A stretch of DNA of 64,000 nucleotides. Origin: Acridotheres tristis (lineage: Eukaryota > Chordata > Aves > Passeriformes > Sturnidae). Made by a program: the position numbers and the translations under genes. Positions 15,901-26,800 of the stretch are shown here, piece after piece. Each line of letters starts with the position of its first letter. Within the stretch, counting starts at the first letter, position 1. The stretch spans positions 60,938,933 through 61,002,932 of the forward strand of contig CM072886.1 of assembly GCA_037013685.1 (NCBI GenBank), in the 5' to 3' direction. The notes below the pieces were generated by a model. It did no database searches and was not told the origin of the DNA. It saw nothing but the letters and a program-made list of their open reading frames with translations.

Positions 15901-17451
15901 GTGTACAAGAACAAAGAGTTCAGATAAGTATGACTGTCTCTCCTAAGACCTAAAATTTCAAGGCTAGAATCTCACCTCAGACTGCAAAGCATTCCAGTGA
16001 AAGAGTGGTAAAGATTTTCTGCAGTAAATTATAGTTTCATTTTCCATCTTGATAGCAAATTTAGCTTTTTCAGATTACATTAATATGCTCTCACTTTCAC
16101 AGAAGTAAGGTATGTTCCAGAGGACACCATTAATAATATAAATAAGCATATCCCAAAGATACTCTGTATCTGAATTAGCAACTTGCACAGGAGAAAGTTA
16201 TGACAACAGGAATAACTTGTGACATTTTCCTGGCATCTTATGATTCCTATTAGCAGTATTTTTCAATTCTCCCTCTACATTCAGATACGAAGGAATTTTT
16301 CAGAATATAGTTAGAAACCTAAACTTCAGCTGCAGATATAGAAAATCCATTAAAAACTCAAATAAAAAGTAACAAACCTTTCTGCTGCACTGGCAAAGCA
16401 AACGGGACATGTTGCAGTGCATCCAGCTTTTTCACACTTTCTGTATTTCTTCTCTGATGCTTCATCATCATCATCTGCTGCTTCAGCCGCTTTCTTCTTC
16501 AGCTAATAAAGAATAACTGGAATCTGACCATAAATGACACAAATGCATCTTCTACAAAGCAGCATTCAGACAGTTTTGCAGCTTGTGAGGAGCATCCTGT
16601 AGTTAAAGCTATCCTAATGAAAATCTTTGTAGCCATTGTGAAATAGCTGCAGCATGAAACAGCTGTCAAATTAGGTCAGATTTCTCTACTAAAAAAACCC
16701 AAACAAAAACCCACCAAAAAAACACAAAAACACCAAAGCCACAGTAAGACTGGAAATATCATTTATATGTAAAAATATCTTGCCTTGGTCTAATTGATGG
16801 CACTTTTGAAGAAATTATAAACAAAGCTTACAGTTTAAATAGTATCTTAAGCTCCATCATATGTTAATGATTCAAGCCTTATGCATTCATTTTTTTTCTC
16901 CTTTGGAAAATCTCCTCTTTTATAATACTTACTGATATTAATGACAAGTGGTAATCCTATCTGTGCCTCAAATGAAATATTAGGGTAGGCTTTGGACATT
17001 TTTGTGGATACAAAACTGCATACCAAATGTCTCTTCTGGGCCTCAAAGGTACTGTGTATTATGTTGTTTTAGGCCTCTGTCTGGATGGGCAAACAGCTTT
17101 GTCTGACTGTACAGAAATCTGTGATTTTATTTTTAGCACATTAGGTACTTACAGGTTATAGAGAGTATCTTTTCTGAATATTGTTTGCAAAATGAGACAC
17201 TGAACCTGCTTATTCACAGAATTAAATCTTTCTTCTTCTCTGTGGATAAGTACTCTAAAAACCTCACTTACCCATAAGGATGCCCACTACCTTTACAAAT
17301 GTCAACAGAAAATAAAAAGTAGCAAGTACGAACCCATGTGTTTTTAAATTATTATTAATACCTGTCTTCCAGAACTCCTCACAGGAAGGTTGTCTGGAGA
17401 CTGATCTGAAGAACATGCCTTTTTCTTCGTTCGTAACCTTCCCGTTGACAT
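918..17451 (-). CDS. KDM1B: Lysine-specific histone demethylase 1B (LSD2/AOF1), 16 coding exons, 3' end off the window
   Basis: Flavin-dependent amine oxidase that removes mono- and dimethyl marks from histone H3 Lys4 in the nucleus. Coding exons in gene order: 17362-17451, 16378-16502, 14492-14581, 13607-13718, 12786-12902, 11779-11817, 10470-10674, 9198-9382, 8201-8377, 7231-7305, 6503-6640, 4873-5044, 3922-4049, 2367-2498, 1900-1974, 918-1034. All have AG/GT borders and join in frame to residues 1-659. The ATG (17449-17451) opens [12 protein letters not shown]. Residues 53-65 start a Cys/His zinc finger (CEKAGC..CPVC), residues 140-178 carry the CW finger (C142, C147, W150, C169), and about 265-375 is SWIRM. 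GAGAAG at 387-392 is the FAD-binding glycine motif, followed by [12 protein letters not shown]. Residue 659 is the lysine of GVIEK, which I align to the catalytic Lys661 of the human enzyme. The human protein has 822 residues, so about 160 are missing to the left. The donor after exon 2 (GTTTGT) is weak. Confidence 0.96.
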
Positions 17452-17464
17452 TGTATTGTTAGAT
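17362..17464 (-). other. KDM1B: KDM1B start-codon exon
   Basis: The acceptor is a poly-pyrimidine run followed by CAG, just to the right of 17464, and the donor is GTATTAAT at 17361 and below. Thirteen untranslated bases precede the ATG at 17449-17451. An A at -3 fits a usable start context. Because the coding start lies in this internal exon, at least one non-coding exon must lie further right, and the CpG island at 19740-20640 is the natural place for it. Confidence 0.85.
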
Positions 17465-19957
17465 CTGAAAAAAAGGTAGGCAATAGTTAATTCACTTAAA
17501 TTGCTTGATTTTGCAGAGCTAATCACAGCCACTCACAATACTACTTTTCACAGAATTACCTAGGTAAGAATCTGTTCAACTTGACTGTTAATTCGAGAGG
17601 AAAATGGGAATGAGGCATTACAGGAAAGGAACAATACTACTATTTTAAACTAAATTCGTAGTTAAGATTAGATCCTTGAGTATATCTTGACAGGCTGTTC
17701 CAGATCAGCATATCCTGGATTTCAGTAATCTGATTTGCATTACATGAAGACCTGGACTGGAATTTGGGTTGGCAAAGTGAACAGACATCAGGTCAATGCT
17801 GATGCAAGCACTCAAATACCACTCAGAGCAACACTCATCCTGCTAACTACTGATTTATTGGCTGCAAGAGATTTGCACTGTAAAGCACTTTTCCAAACAG
17901 CGTACTGAAGAGACTTTGAATACCGGATGAACAATCAGTTCCAAGACTTGCACAGCCTCCCATGAAAAGATAACAGAATTTGAAGTCTAGACTGCCATTA
18001 TATTGCAGCTGTAAGTGATTGGAATATTACAAGGTTTGTTGTTAAGTCTTGTATGGGACAAAACAAAAGATTTACGGCATGAGAGCACTCTGTAGCTGCC
18101 ATTGACTGTGTTAGTAGGAACACAGAATGGACCACGATTAACCATGTAAACTTGAAACCATAACGCATGAGAAAGTATGATGCAGAAATATGAAAGCATA
18201 TTTAAAATCAAAGGCATTCTTTTCACAGGGAGTAAAGCACAAAGACAGCCTAGAGGAAGAAGTAAATCTAAAGAGTGCTCTACAACATACAGAAAAGAAG
18301 TGGAAATAAACCCCTCGTACTACAGCACTGCATCATGAATGTTATCTTGTTGTAATAGGCATAAGTTTGTAATTATGTTTTGGGGAGGGTTTTTTTAATA
18401 TATATGTGAGAGTTCTCAACTCTCCCTGTTTCAGGATGCAATTTCCTTATTCAAGCTGTCAGTGATGGACAAGGCAGCAGTATCTTTGTTCAGAAATTCT
18501 GTTAAAAGTCAAGGTAAAAGGAGGAGAGTGGGAATTTTTACAAAATTTTATATTAAGCTGATTCAAGTCAAGTAAACCAGTGCTACATTCTCATCTCAAG
18601 ATAGAAAAAATTATTTGTGAGAGGAAAAAAAATCACATGAGGATATCCACATAAGTGAAAAACTAATTCAAACAACCCAATACAAAATTAAACTTCATTT
18701 CTTGCATATATCACTTCCAATTACAATTAGGCAGAGGTAGGAAAAAAATTAATTCAATCTTTTTTACCTGGAAAAAAGAAAAAAAATTAGCATAATTTCA
18801 CTGTAACTTACCACTGTATGGGGGAGGATGAGGTTGGAGAGTAAAGAAAACCAACCAGTTTCATTTACATGAAGTTTCCCTAAACTGCTGCATAACGCCC
18901 CAGAAAATGGTGCTTTTTTCCCCCTAGAGCTTTCTTTATGTATCAGTGGCACAACAGTATCTCTCTGTGTCACCTAAGCTTCTGATGGTAAATAATCTTT
19001 CCAACATGCCATAGTCCTTACAGTCAGAGGCTTGCAACTGAGCAAGGAGTGCCGAGCAAGGCACCAGGTGACTCATTTTGGTGACCATCAGGTGACCGCA
19101 GTCTGCTGTGCCCTTTTATCCAAGAAGGCAAAAGAACACGCAAATTTACATTGTGTATGTGGGGAGCAGAAAAAGTGTCAGTAACTAATCACTAGGAAGC
19201 TTTGTAAAAATATTTAATTTTCAGAGAGGCTGTCCGTTTTGAAAGGCAGAGCTCAGTTTTACAGAATTGCAGACATATTTTTTTGCTCTTACCCTTTTAA
19301 TAGGAGTAAGAGGGAGGTGGGGGAAAAGGGCGAAAAACATCAGATGTATGATACTTTGTCCCCACTTCCCCTGACAAACCAAAAAACTCCCTCCCAAAAA
19401 ACCACAAATTTTTATAGAACAAACAAACATGGCTTACTCTACTAAGCTTTACATGACTTTGCATCCTATCCTGTAGACATCTTACTGGCTGAGAAAATAA
19501 GCCCTTTAAAAGGAGAGAGATGCATAATGCGCTGTCACATTCGATAACGTTTCATCCGTCTGTAATGCGTGGCCTATATTGGAAAGCTTTGTGGGGTTTA
19601 CCTGCACAGTTGGCAGCAAGTTTGTCTTTGGGCAAGAGAAAAAAAAATTAAGAAAAGAAACCACACAGACACACACACACTGTTAGAGACAGAGAGGAAG
19701 CGAGAGCAGCCTCATTAACACGGGGAGCGCACACATCTTTAAAACTCAGCCCGAGCACGGCGGCGGCGCCCAGCCCCGCCGGCCGCGGCTGTGACAGCTG
19801 GCAGCGGGCGGGGGTCCCGAGGGGCACCCCGGGAAAGGGGATCCCCCGGGAAAAGGGATCCCCCAGGAAAGGGGAGCCCCCGGGAAAGGGGAGCCCCGCG
19901 ACTGCGCCGCCCCGGAGCCGGGCGGGGGCGGTGCCGAGCCAGGCGCCTGGCACTCAC
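17465..19957 (-). other. KDM1B 5' intron
   Basis: This sits between the start-codon exon and the CpG island. It is AT-rich with short CA-rich stretches (about 19660-19681, CACACA). No coding exon was recognised. The right border depends on which CpG-island donor is used. Confidence 0.55.
19831..19897. repeat. Four ~17-bp tandem units in the KDM1B/TPMT promoter
   Basis: Four imperfect units of the form GGGAAAGGGGATCCCCC run head to tail. The first two contain the near-palindromes GGGGATCCCC and GGGATCCCCC, and the last two change ATC to AGC. The array lies in the first intron or first-exon flank of KDM1B, within the CpG island. Confidence 0.85.
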
Positions 19958-20035
19958 CTCGGGGCCGGGTCACTCCGGGGCCGGAGACCACATTCACGCG
20001 TATCCGCGCCGCCTCCTGCTAGAGCTGCAGCGGGG
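19958..20035 (-). other. KDM1B: Candidate KDM1B non-coding first exon, proximal donor
   Basis: On the minus strand a strong donor, CCCCGAG then GTGAGTGCC, sits at 19957/19958 and would close a GC-rich non-coding exon. The right end (transcription start) cannot be read from sequence and is set roughly. A second good donor at 20220/20221 offers an alternative. Confidence 0.45.
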
Positions 20036-20220
20036 AAAAAAAGGGTGGAGAAGGGGGAAGGAAGAGTGAGAAGGGAGTGAGAAAGAGAAGGGGGAAGGAA
20101 GAGCGAAGCGGGGAGGTGAGGACGGGGCGAGCGCTGGCACCTGCCCCGCCACGCCGGGGAGGAGCAAGCGGCTCCGCGGTGCGCGCTGCAGCTGAGGGAG
20201 GGAGGGACGGAGTCACTCAC

Positions 20221-20300
20221 CGCCGCCGCCATCCCCACTGCCATCCTCCTCCTCCCCGGTGCCGTGCACCCTCAGCCCGCCTCCTCCTGCCGCTGCTTCC
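20221..20300 (-). other. KDM1B: Candidate alternative KDM1B first exon, distal donor
   Basis: On the minus strand GGCGGCG is followed by GTGAGTGAC at 20220/20221, a near-consensus splice donor. It could close an alternative first exon. Minus-strand ATGs lie just upstream (for example 20242-20244) but need not be used. The right end is a guess. Confidence 0.35.
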
Positions 20301-20848
20301 GCTCTCCGCGGTGCGTAGCGAGGGGGAGGGCGGGGAGGCACCGCCCCGGCTCCGCCGCACTGGCGGGACCCGCGGCCGCGCAGGTACCGCGGCTGCCGCT
20401 GCCCGGGCGGGGGGCGGCGGGCGGGGCGGTGCGGAGCCGCCACGGGTCACCCCGCGGGTCCCCCGGCCCCGAGCAGCCGCTCGCCCCCGCCTCCTGCCCG
20501 CGGGTTTCATGGGAGAGAAATGTCGGCATCTCCCTCCTTCGTTACCGGGGTAGGGGGGCTTCCCGGTGGGTGCGGACAGGGAGGCCACCGGCGGTCCCGC
20601 AGTGCTGGACAGGCGCGTTCAGCCGCCCCGGGTAACAGGGTCTGGCCCAAGCGATCGGTAGCAAGTGTGCTGATGGCTCGCTCTGTCGCGTTCTGTATGG
20701 CTACATTGCGACTGTCACCAAAGAGTGATCTCTTGAGATCTACTAAATTTTTGTCCGGTTCGAGGAAGTAAGAGCCAGTTCCAGACTATGCATTGGGTGG
20801 GGGTAATTCTTCTCTCTTTTTTCACAGCTACAAACACGCCCTGGACAC

Positions 20849-23800
20849 ATGGACCACTCAGCGGATGCATCCGGGCTCCTGGAAGGCTCTGATATTGGGT
20901 CTCAGAAAGACAGAGTGGTGACAGAGGAGGAATGGCTACAAAAATGGGAAATGGGTAACATCGGGTTTCACAAGGAACAAGGGCATCCGTACGTGACTTC
21001 ACTCTTCTGCCTAAGCTGTTTTAAGTAATGCCATGAGATGAGTGGCCTGGCTCATTCGAGAAACTCTTAATTGAAAATGGAACATATGCAAAAAGCAAAT
21101 TATCTTATCTTATCTTAGCTTGAAACAAAAATGTAGATATTTTTGTGACCTACATTTGTCAAAGGATAGAGAAAAGAAAGTATTGAAATTAATTTAGAGC
21201 TTTTACTCTTGAATCAGGTTTTTAACCTTAGAGCTTGGATAGCTTGGCTAGAAAATCTAAAATTTTCTGATGGAGAAGCTTTGCGCTTTCAGGTTGTGAA
21301 ACTGGGGCTGAAACAATGTGCAGAGGGTATCAGCGCAAATACCATGCAGTAAAAGACAAGGACCTAAGATAGCAAACCTGATTGTATAGTCTTTCAAGAC
21401 CTGTAGAAGTGATTTGCTCGATGCAGAAGTTTCATAATAATTCTGTTTAAAATCTGTTATGGCCTTCTTTGAGGTGGGTTGGTAGGATTGTTTACTTGCA
21501 AAGACAAACAGAAAATAGAACAAATATAAATGCGTTAATTTCTGAATGACGTGAAATTGACTTTCTTGCTATGTTAATGAAAGGTTAATGCTTTCATGTT
21601 TTTCTTTCTAATGGCATGAAGCAGGTTGAGCTAATAATGTATGTGTGTGCTATTGTGGAGTTTTCATGTTACCTGGCATAGTGTGTAGCACTTCGCTTTT
21701 CATGTGCCAGCACAAATACTCATTAAGTTAAGTAAAACGTGTCTGTTCTTCTGCAGGCTCCTCAAAAAATATCTGGATGTTCTTTTAAATGGCAGGAGTG
21801 GACTGAGGATATTTTTCCCACTTTGTGGTAAAGCAGTGGAGATGAAATGGTAAAACACAGACAATAAGAGCAAAAATCTTACTTGATGTGGGGAGGGAGG
21901 CAGGGAGGGAGAGGGGAATTCCCAACCTTATACTGGCCAGTGGAAATGTGCACATTTCCACTGCTAGGAAAGCAGTGTCACTGGAAGCTAAAGGGAGGAG
22001 GAAGCTGGTGTTCTTTATAGTAGCACAAACTGAATGGATAAGGTGTGGCCTGAAAGTCCTCCTGATTGTCCCAAGTTCAGCTTGGGGATGCTGAATTTAG
22101 ATGGACAGAGCGACTGAAGCTATGCCCTTACCATTGCTGCTTTTAGTGGCAATGCCAGCTTAAATTGCCTGCAGTGAGGTTAGTTGTGTCAGACAACATT
22201 TTCAAGTGACTGTGTGGCATGCCACTCTGGAAAGTGATTTGGGCTAAATGTAACTTCCTCTTTTTTTATACTTCTTATTTTACTTTTACTGGGTTTTTTG
22301 GGTTTTTTTTGGGGGGGGGGGGGTAGAGAGAGTGTTGTATTTAAAATGGGCCTATATAAGCAAGTGTTTTTTCTTGGAGGGTGGGAGCACAGACCAAAAC
22401 CTGCACTGCATCTTCAAGTAATCCAACTCTCAGGTTTTATCACAGTAACTGGTTCCTAGGCTGACTGTGGGCTCTGACACACGTTGGTGTTTTGCTGAGC
22501 TGCAGCAGCACAGAGGTTACTGCACCTCCTTTGCTGCCTGTTCCTGCCAAGCCACAGAGGCAGCTGGGTGGACAATGTGCCTCAGTCATCTCAGTTCACA
22601 GCACTGCACCTTTCTGAAATGGACAATTTCTCAGTGTGATCACCTCTGTTTTCATCGAGTTAGTAGGAATAAATAAATAATTCATTAAATCTAAATAAAG
22701 CATGTAAGTCCTCACCAACTGTATGGTGAGGGGTGCTAATTTAAGCTCAGATCATGGAAGGGAGGTGTTCAATTGAATGTGAACACTTCAGAAAGTCAGG
22801 ATTAGGCTTATCAGGGCATCCTGAAACTAGGCTTTCTCTAATGAATAAGTAATGGATGGGAGACACACATTTTGCCCAGCCTGTGGGCCTCATGTAAACC
22901 TGGGCACTCTCTCTCTTGTGTGCAGGCTGGCAGACATGGGGCACAGCGTTGTTGGTGTGGAAGTCAGCGAGGAAGCGGTGAAGGAATTTTTTTCAGATCA
23001 CAGTCTGCCTTATTGTGAGGAGCCAGTCCCTGAGATTTCAGGAGCAAAAATGTTCCAGGTATGTCTCCTCTGTTGTCAAGTGATCTGGTGTGGTTAATCA
23101 TGCAATGCTGGCATAACTGAGCAAACAAGTTATTCTACTTTTGTGCATCTGTTTTACTGGTAATCATTCACCTCTTCTGAAGAGGTCTAAAAAGAAGCTC
23201 TGAGTTGTATTTTTGGACTGAGAAGTTATTCTTCCAAACTTACTACCTTGGCCTTCTTATGACAGTGAAGCACCTGAATGTAGAAGGAATGTATTTTAAA
23301 GCTGGACAGTTGCCAGCTTTGTTAGATTTGAACCTCTCTGGAGAGGATCACAAGAGTTACCTCAGTAAACTAAAACTAAAAATAATTCTCAATGTTTTTC
23401 CCTATTACACATAAATGTATTTTTAAAATTTTATTTTTAATAGTGTATGAGTATATTTTAAGATATGAAGTAAAAATATATACTTATGAGTACATATTTA
23501 AAGATAGCTGATAAGGTTTGCTTCCTTTGCTTTTATTTTAGAGTACCTCTGGCAACATTTCCCTCTACTGCTGCAGTATTTATGACTTGTCCAGGTAGGA
23601 ATACTCATAACGTTTTACAACTCTCCAGAATCGAATATGTATTGATACTATCCAATACTATTATTTTATTTGAATCAGGCAAAGATTTGTCAGGTCCTCG
23701 CAAGCAAATTCGTATTAATTTGTATGAGAAATTTGAATGGGCAATCTCCAACAAAAATTCCATTGCTAATCATTAAGGATGACAACTAATTGTCTTTAAA

Positions 23801-26800
23801 TGAGCTTCTTATTCTTATTCTGTGAAAGTTATCAAAAAACATTTTTGCTTTTACAGTAAAGCCAACTTATCTTTAACATTGCTGATGAATTCTATGAAGC
23901 TAAACTTTAGCACAATCCCTTACTTAGAGTAACTTAGTAAAAGTAAAAGAGAATATATCCAGAGGTGTCTTAGCACAATAGTTCCTTCCTCTTGCAGTTC
24001 TTACTCAGATATGATTTTTCCCTAGATTGTAAGAATTTGGTGAAATTTTTTGTGCTTGTTTTCTCTTCTTACAAACAACTGTCAGGCACAAGAATTTGTT
24101 CCATGGCTCTTCAGTAAGAAGGAGGCAAAGTCTTAACATTTCCTTCTATGGGCTTTCCAGAACTAGTGCATACAGGCACAATAGGTAGTTTGGGACACTA
24201 GAACACAGTGTTTACTATTGATCTTTTTCTTTCAATCTGCCAAAACACCGGAAAAAGGACTGTTCATTACTAGAGTCCAGAGTCTTTCAGAAGCAGACCA
24301 TAACTGAGACTTCTGCTGCTGCAGCTGACTCCAGCTGGTTTGAATAGTGTGTATATATATATATTTATATCTAGCCTTGTAAAGAGTCGAACAGATGGGG
24401 TGTGCATGAATGTGACTCTGTAGATACTGCCTGGTTTCTTACCCATCTTGTCCCTCCAGTGTAGCTACTTGCTACACTGTGGATCCCTTTAAATCTTTCT
24501 TGCTGTGAGTTGACAAGTTGCCCAAGGATTGCTTAAGCTTCTCAGAAATTTTTGAAAAATTCAGTCACAAGTTTTGTAGCAAGTAGTGTGGTGAAACCTG
24601 TAACTTCTATCACAACATGGTGGAATAATACTTTGAAACAAACAGAATTAGGTAATTAGTGACAATTTCAGTGTATATCACTGGATCCAGTACATAGTTT
24701 GTTGTCACAAAATAAATTGGTAGATGGACATTCTGGATGCAGAGTGAACTGTATTCCCAACATCAGTCAGCAGATACCTGTGACTAGAAAAATGCACACA
24801 CACTTCTAGTTTCTGTGTACAGACAATTTGATTAATTACCCAGTAATTATGGAAATTAAATTTATTTCTCTCATGCTAAGGCTGGCCTACTAACAGGTCC
24901 CTTTCATCTCCATTCGTCTAGCATTCATTAGAAGAAAACTCAGATGTGCTCCTGACCTTTGTCAGAATGGGACATTTCAAAGACGCTTGCTAGTTAAAGA
25001 GTAACAGGAATTACTGCTCTTTCTGGGAATTCTGGGACATATGTAAAACAGTTATGTTACACAATCATTGTACCTTCTAATACAATTATGGCTGCAAGAC
25101 TTCAAAAGAAAATAAAAAGTTGCATTTACTGAAACTACTAAACATATGCAGAGATAGAAATTCACAAGTTTACTGTTAAATCCAGTGGGTTTCCTGCAGA
25201 TATGTGAATTTCTATTTGCATGTTAAATTTTGTTACATGTAGTAGTACCTAACCCATGCTGAATGCCATATAAACACATAGCAGTGAAAGGTATCCTCAT
25301 ACCTTAGCTTCATCCTGACTCCATGTCAGGATGAAAGACAGCTGTGTGCCTTTTTTAACCTTTTCCTCGTGGCTTCATTGTGTTGTGAAGGAAACTGGAT
25401 GTGCAGAGGGGCAAGGAGCACCCAGACACTCAGCAGGTCCTAAGATCTGAGCAGCCAGGAGACCAGGACTGGGACAAGGCCACAAGCATGAGCCTGTCTG
25501 CATCCTGGGATATCTGCAGGCCTTGATGAAATCGCTGAGTAAAGTACGTGAAATGCGTGTATGGAGCCACTGCTGCCATTCCAGTTAGACCAGATTAAAG
25601 TTGGAAAGTAAAACCAAGTGCAGAAAACCCCAATGGCTTGCCTGAGGTCACGCAGCTGACTCAGCTACGCAGAACGGAGAGCTGTCTCCAAGCCTCAGAA
25701 GATCAAGTTTGTCACCTGCCCCACTAAACTTTCCTCTGTACCCTGGATGTCCATTGCTTGTTTAACTGTCTCTTTAAAAATCTCCTTTCAGTTGCAAGGC
25801 TGGTTATTTAAATTAGATGCTTAGACTTGGCAAACTTTAAAAGAAGTCAGCACTTGAAAGTGTTATCATGTCTCATCGCAGTAGAGTGGGAAATACAAGA
25901 TCAGCTTGTAGGTTAGATGCTAGAGACTTAGCAAGGCCATTGCCATGAAAATAGCAGTGGGCAGAGAGACGTTCTCATGGTTTAACTCTGGCTAAGGTGG
26001 TGGAACTAAGCATGATACAGCTGCTTGCTCACTCCCCCATCATGAGATGATGGGGGACAATCAAAAGAGTAAAAGCGAGAAAGAAACATGTGGAGATGAA
26101 AACAGTTTAATAATTAAAAAGAAAATTCAAAAATTGTAAGGGAAAAAAGCCCACATAAAAAAAAGAACAGCCAAAGAGAGAGGAAAATAAAACCCAAGAA
26201 AGATAAGAGGTGCAAATGAAAGCAGTTGCCCACCACCAAGCAAGCAACTGATGCCTAGCCAGCCACCAACCCCCCACGCAGTTTTATTGCTGAGAATGGA
26301 GCCACATGGTCTGGAATACCCCTTTGCTCAGTTGGGGTCAGCTGTGCCTGCTGTGTCCCCACCCAGGGTCTTGTTCATTCTTGTGCTCTCCAACCTATTC
26401 ACTGGTGTCAGGGTGTGAGGAGCAGAAAAGGTGTTGGTGCTGTGTAAGTGCTGATCTGCAGTAACTAAATTGTCAGTGTATTATCAACATGATTTCAAAC
26501 CCAAATCCAACACAGCCCCACACAAGCTACTATGAAGAAAGGTAACTCTACCCTAGCCAAAATCTGTACAGAAATAAAGACAGAAATGAAGAAATGAAGA
26601 GGTGATGCAATTGGACTCTGACACCTGCCCAGTAGGCAGAAGGGTATTGCACAATTCCATGCCACATTTTTTTGAGTATGCTTATTCAAACTTTCTTTAA
26701 AATTACGCAATTTACTTTATTACCACCTTAATGACCAACCTCCTATTTTAATAATTACCAAAACCAAGGCTCTTTCATATCCCCATATATTCTTGCCTCT

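Larger units (their letters stand above)
19740..20640. promoter_or_regulatory. CpG-island bidirectional promoter of KDM1B and TPMT
   Basis: A sharp change from AT-rich flanks to very GC- and CpG-rich DNA lies between the divergent KDM1B (leftward) and TPMT (rightward) genes. It contains good minus-strand donors at 19957 and 20220 and possible plus-strand donors (GTGCGT near 20311, GTACCG near 20387) for non-coding first exons. There is no obvious TATA box. Head-to-head arrangement with a single island implies a shared promoter. The exact start sites are not visible. Confidence 0.8.

Noticed and set aside
19648..20635. Many overlapping ORFs in the KDM1B/TPMT island
   Set aside because: Composition artefacts on both strands. 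The recognised proteins start at 17451 (minus) and 20849 (plus).
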